64,000 nt of DNA, taken from contig NZ_STGQ01000001.1 in assembly GCF_004916975.1 (NCBI RefSeq), forward strand, positions 954,993 through 1,018,992. The letters run 5' to 3'. Within the stretch, counting starts at the first letter, position 1; every line of letters begins with the position of its first letter. Source of the stretch: Paenibacillus dokdonensis. Lineage in GTDB: Bacteria; Bacillota; Bacilli; Paenibacillales; Paenibacillaceae. The notes under the pieces were generated by a model. The model was not told the DNA's origin and ran no database searches. It was given only the letters and a program-made list of their open reading frames with translations. Position numbers and translations under genes: made by a program. This document shows positions 62,444 to 64,000 of the stretch, in pieces.

Positions 62444-63433
62444 TCACATATGAGATAAGTTCATACTGCGAAACTCGCCATGCGAAAGTAGTGCGGAAGC
62501 CGGTAAATAACGGGTGCCGGCCGCTCCTGATGCAGCATAGAGCACAATTTCTTTATTTTCTGCTATCGACCAAGAATGGAGACCGGTAATGGCAAAAGGC
62601 GCTCCATAATTTGCATTATGGCCAGGGGAGGTAAACACAAGACTGCTTTGCTCTGATTTGACAGCCTGCATCAAGTCAGTCGTTCCCTTCAATGAGAGCT
62701 TAGGCGATTTGAGCCATAATAGGTTGTCGTATGGATCGCTGTCCCGCTGCTGTTCAGGCAGGATTGTGCTTGTGAGGTGAATTCCAGGATGGGGAGTTAA
62801 GCCGCCGCTTCCCATATCCGAAGCAGAGGCTGTTTCGACAGGCAGCTCCTCAGCGGTTATTCCATGAATATAGACCGCTTTTTTGCCCGGCACTGAGATT
62901 CTCCATACCGGCAGCAGTGTAGAATACTGCGCATCGATATTTGTGCCAGCCGGAAGACTGGAACCTGCGGTCAGGATGCCAAGCTGCTTCAAACGATTAT
63001 AAAGGGCCTGAGAGTTATACGGCATGGATTCATCCCGGCCGTACTCGCTCAGTATATAGTTCCCATCATCAGTCGAAGTCAAAATCAGATAACCGATGGG
63101 TTTGCCGTTTTGGCTTACCGTAGCCAGCCAGCTGTGTGTGCCCGGGCCCAGAGGGTCATAAGAGATACTCGCATTTTTCCACTTGCCAAATGAATCTTGT
63201 CCAGACAGTTCATTGACCACATCCTTCGTAAAGCTTTGCAGTGAGGAAGGGACGGCAGCCTTCTTTTGACCGAAGACCATATTTTTCAGAGCAGATGCTG
63301 TATTTATAGAGACACTTTGCTTGGTTGATGTGACTTTGCCCGCTGCTTCCGCTGTACCCATGCCATTCGATAGAAGGCACTCTGCAAGGAGGAGGACTAC
63401 GGCGGTTTTCGTGGTGAAGGAGAGAATATTCAT
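62444..63433 (-). CDS. Secreted hypothetical protein
   Basis: The 329-residue protein has a signal peptide (TAVVLLLAECLLSNGMGTAEA) and no other membrane segment, so it should be exported. The mature part is rich in Ser, Thr, Gly and has two similar beta-rich stretches (SWLATVSQNGKPIGYLILTS and an internal LLPVWRISVPGKKAVYI). No family was recognised. AGGTGAAATGA precedes ATG 63433. It lies between yqzE and yqhG, where B. subtilis has yqzG-tapA-sipW-tasA-sinRI. Confidence 0.7.
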   Translation of the reverse strand: MNILSFTTKTAVVLLLAECLLSNGMGTAEAAGKVTSTKQSVSINTASALKNMVFGQKKAAVPSSLQSFTKDVVNELSGQDSFGKWKNASISYDPLGPGTHSWLATVSQNGKPIGYLILTSTDDGNYILSEYGRDESMPYNSQALYNRLKQLGILTAGSSLPAGTNIDAQYSTLLPVWRISVPGKKAVYIHGITAEELPVETASASDMGSGGLTPHPGIHLTSTILPEQQRDSDPYDNLLWLKSPKLSLKGTTDLMQAVKSEQSSLVFTSPGHNANYGAPFAITGLHSWSIAENKEIVLYAASGAAGTRYLPASALLSHGEFRSMNLSHM

Positions 63434-63574
63434 TCATTTCACCTTTCTTGTGTTTCAAAGTTAATGTTAATTGTAGGGGACAAGCCCTGAAAAGGCTGTT
63501 GCAAGCTGTCGTGCAGCCGTATGATTATGGGGTTCTATTTTTGCCTTCTTTTAGCGAGGAAGGTCTAATAGCAT

Positions 63575-64000
63575 CTAGCGGGCAGACCGCAGGTGAAACA
63601 GACCGCAGGTTATGGCGGACAAATGTACCTTGGGCTCGTATTGCCATGTCGTTTCACTGCGCCTATTGCCGTATTGCTCACGGATCCCTACCAGTTTTTC
63701 CTCATCCGGCTCTTTAAGCAGGTCCTCATAATAGATGTCGATCACAGCAAGCTCCTCACTCAGGCGTTCTCTGGCTTGCTCAGCCCAACCATAATCCATT
63801 TCTGCAAGCAACCGGGTCATGTAGGATTCCAGCGAGCCAGCAGCCTGAGATAGTGATATCGACGCCGGCTGTATATGGATGTTCTCGGGAAGACGGGGGC
63901 TCATGGTCAGGCCTTTTAACCGTTCAGGAAAATGGGAGACGATTCTGCCCGAGACTAGCGATATTCCGACAAAATGAAGCTCTTCCTTTTTCACATCACA
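63575..64000 (-). CDS. yqhG: YqhG family protein, C-terminal part (partial)
   Basis: The reading frame enters from beyond the right edge (minus strand) and ends at 63575. The visible 140 residues (CDVKKEELHFVGISLVSG, then LPENIHIQPASISLSQAAG, MDYGWAEQARERLSEELA and YEPKVHLSAITCGLFHLR) match the C-terminal half of B. subtilis YqhG. The GTG at 63994 is internal. Function is unknown. In B. subtilis yqhG lies beside yqhH and gcvT. Confidence 0.85.
   Translation of the reverse strand, partial: CDVKKEELHFVGISLVSGRIVSHFPERLKGLTMSPRLPENIHIQPASISLSQAAGSLESYMTRLLAEMDYGWAEQARERLSEELAVIDIYYEDLLKEPDEEKLVGIREQYGNRRSETTWQYEPKVHLSAITCGLFHLRSAR

Overview
The window is a continuous stretch of chromosome from a low-to-mid GC, endospore-forming Firmicute. 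Paenibacillus or a close relative is the best guess. The evidence is many Bacillus-type families (HemE/HemH, YtpB, YitT, CshA, YugP, YhaO/YhaN, YqzE, YqhG), sporulation genes (cwlD-type amidase, YjcZ peptide), strong AGGAGG-type ribosome binding sites, frequent TTG starts, and simple stem-plus-T-run terminators. No IS element, prophage, integrase, CRISPR array or rRNA operon was seen. About 65 protein genes, one tRNA and one 6S RNA are annotated.

Layout. 1-8.2 kb: end of an O-methyltransferase gene, an MFS exporter, hemE-hemH (late haem synthesis, without hemY), then a CapA-like protein, a glycerophosphodiesterase, an FAH-family enzyme, a DUF92 membrane protein and a TetR regulator. 8.3-17.1 kb: an ABC-F ATPase, a BlaI/M56 sensor pair whose sensor carries a DUF4309 domain, an M42 peptidase, LapA-like protein, PepF, two small genes and a cold-shock protein. 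17.2-26.5 kb: YhhN protein, ytpB-pfkA, MATE exporter, DUF4015 glycosidase, YitT protein and the RNA helicase CshA. 26.5-32.3 kb: YjcZ peptide, DUF624 protein, 6S RNA, DUF1499 protein, Tpx, rhomboid protease, LysR, YugP and a MerR regulator.

32.3-36.4 kb is the most distinctive part. An ammonium transporter gene has two perfect GlnR/TnrA boxes bracketing its promoter. It is followed by a DUF294 nucleotidyltransferase-like gene and a DEDDh exonuclease gene, and the only visible terminator for that strand lies beyond an opposing JAMM (M67) peptidase gene. 36.4-50.5 kb: ResA-like thioredoxin, CimA, DNA polymerase IV, ferredoxin, an L,D-transpeptidase with a cytoplasmic helical head, PyrD, a small alarmone synthetase, two RsmF-like rRNA methyltransferase paralogues around an RsuA-type pseudouridine synthase and a HAD phosphatase, and a diguanylate cyclase. 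50.6-64 kb: a glycosyltransferase with YhaO-YhaN (SbcCD-like), YkvI, DedA, Xpt, small unknown genes, tRNA-Leu(CAG), a divergent polysaccharide deacetylase facing a CwlD-like amidase, YqzE, a secreted unknown protein and the C-terminal part of YqhG.

Most of the window is ordinary core genome. The parts worth following up are the nitrogen-linked transporter/nucleotidyltransferase/exonuclease operon, the rewired BlaR1-type sensor and its operator pair, the 6S RNA, and the yqhG-yqzE region, where the Bacillus subtilis biofilm and comG genes are not found next to their usual neighbours. All functions are inferred from sequence motifs recalled from family knowledge; no database search was run.
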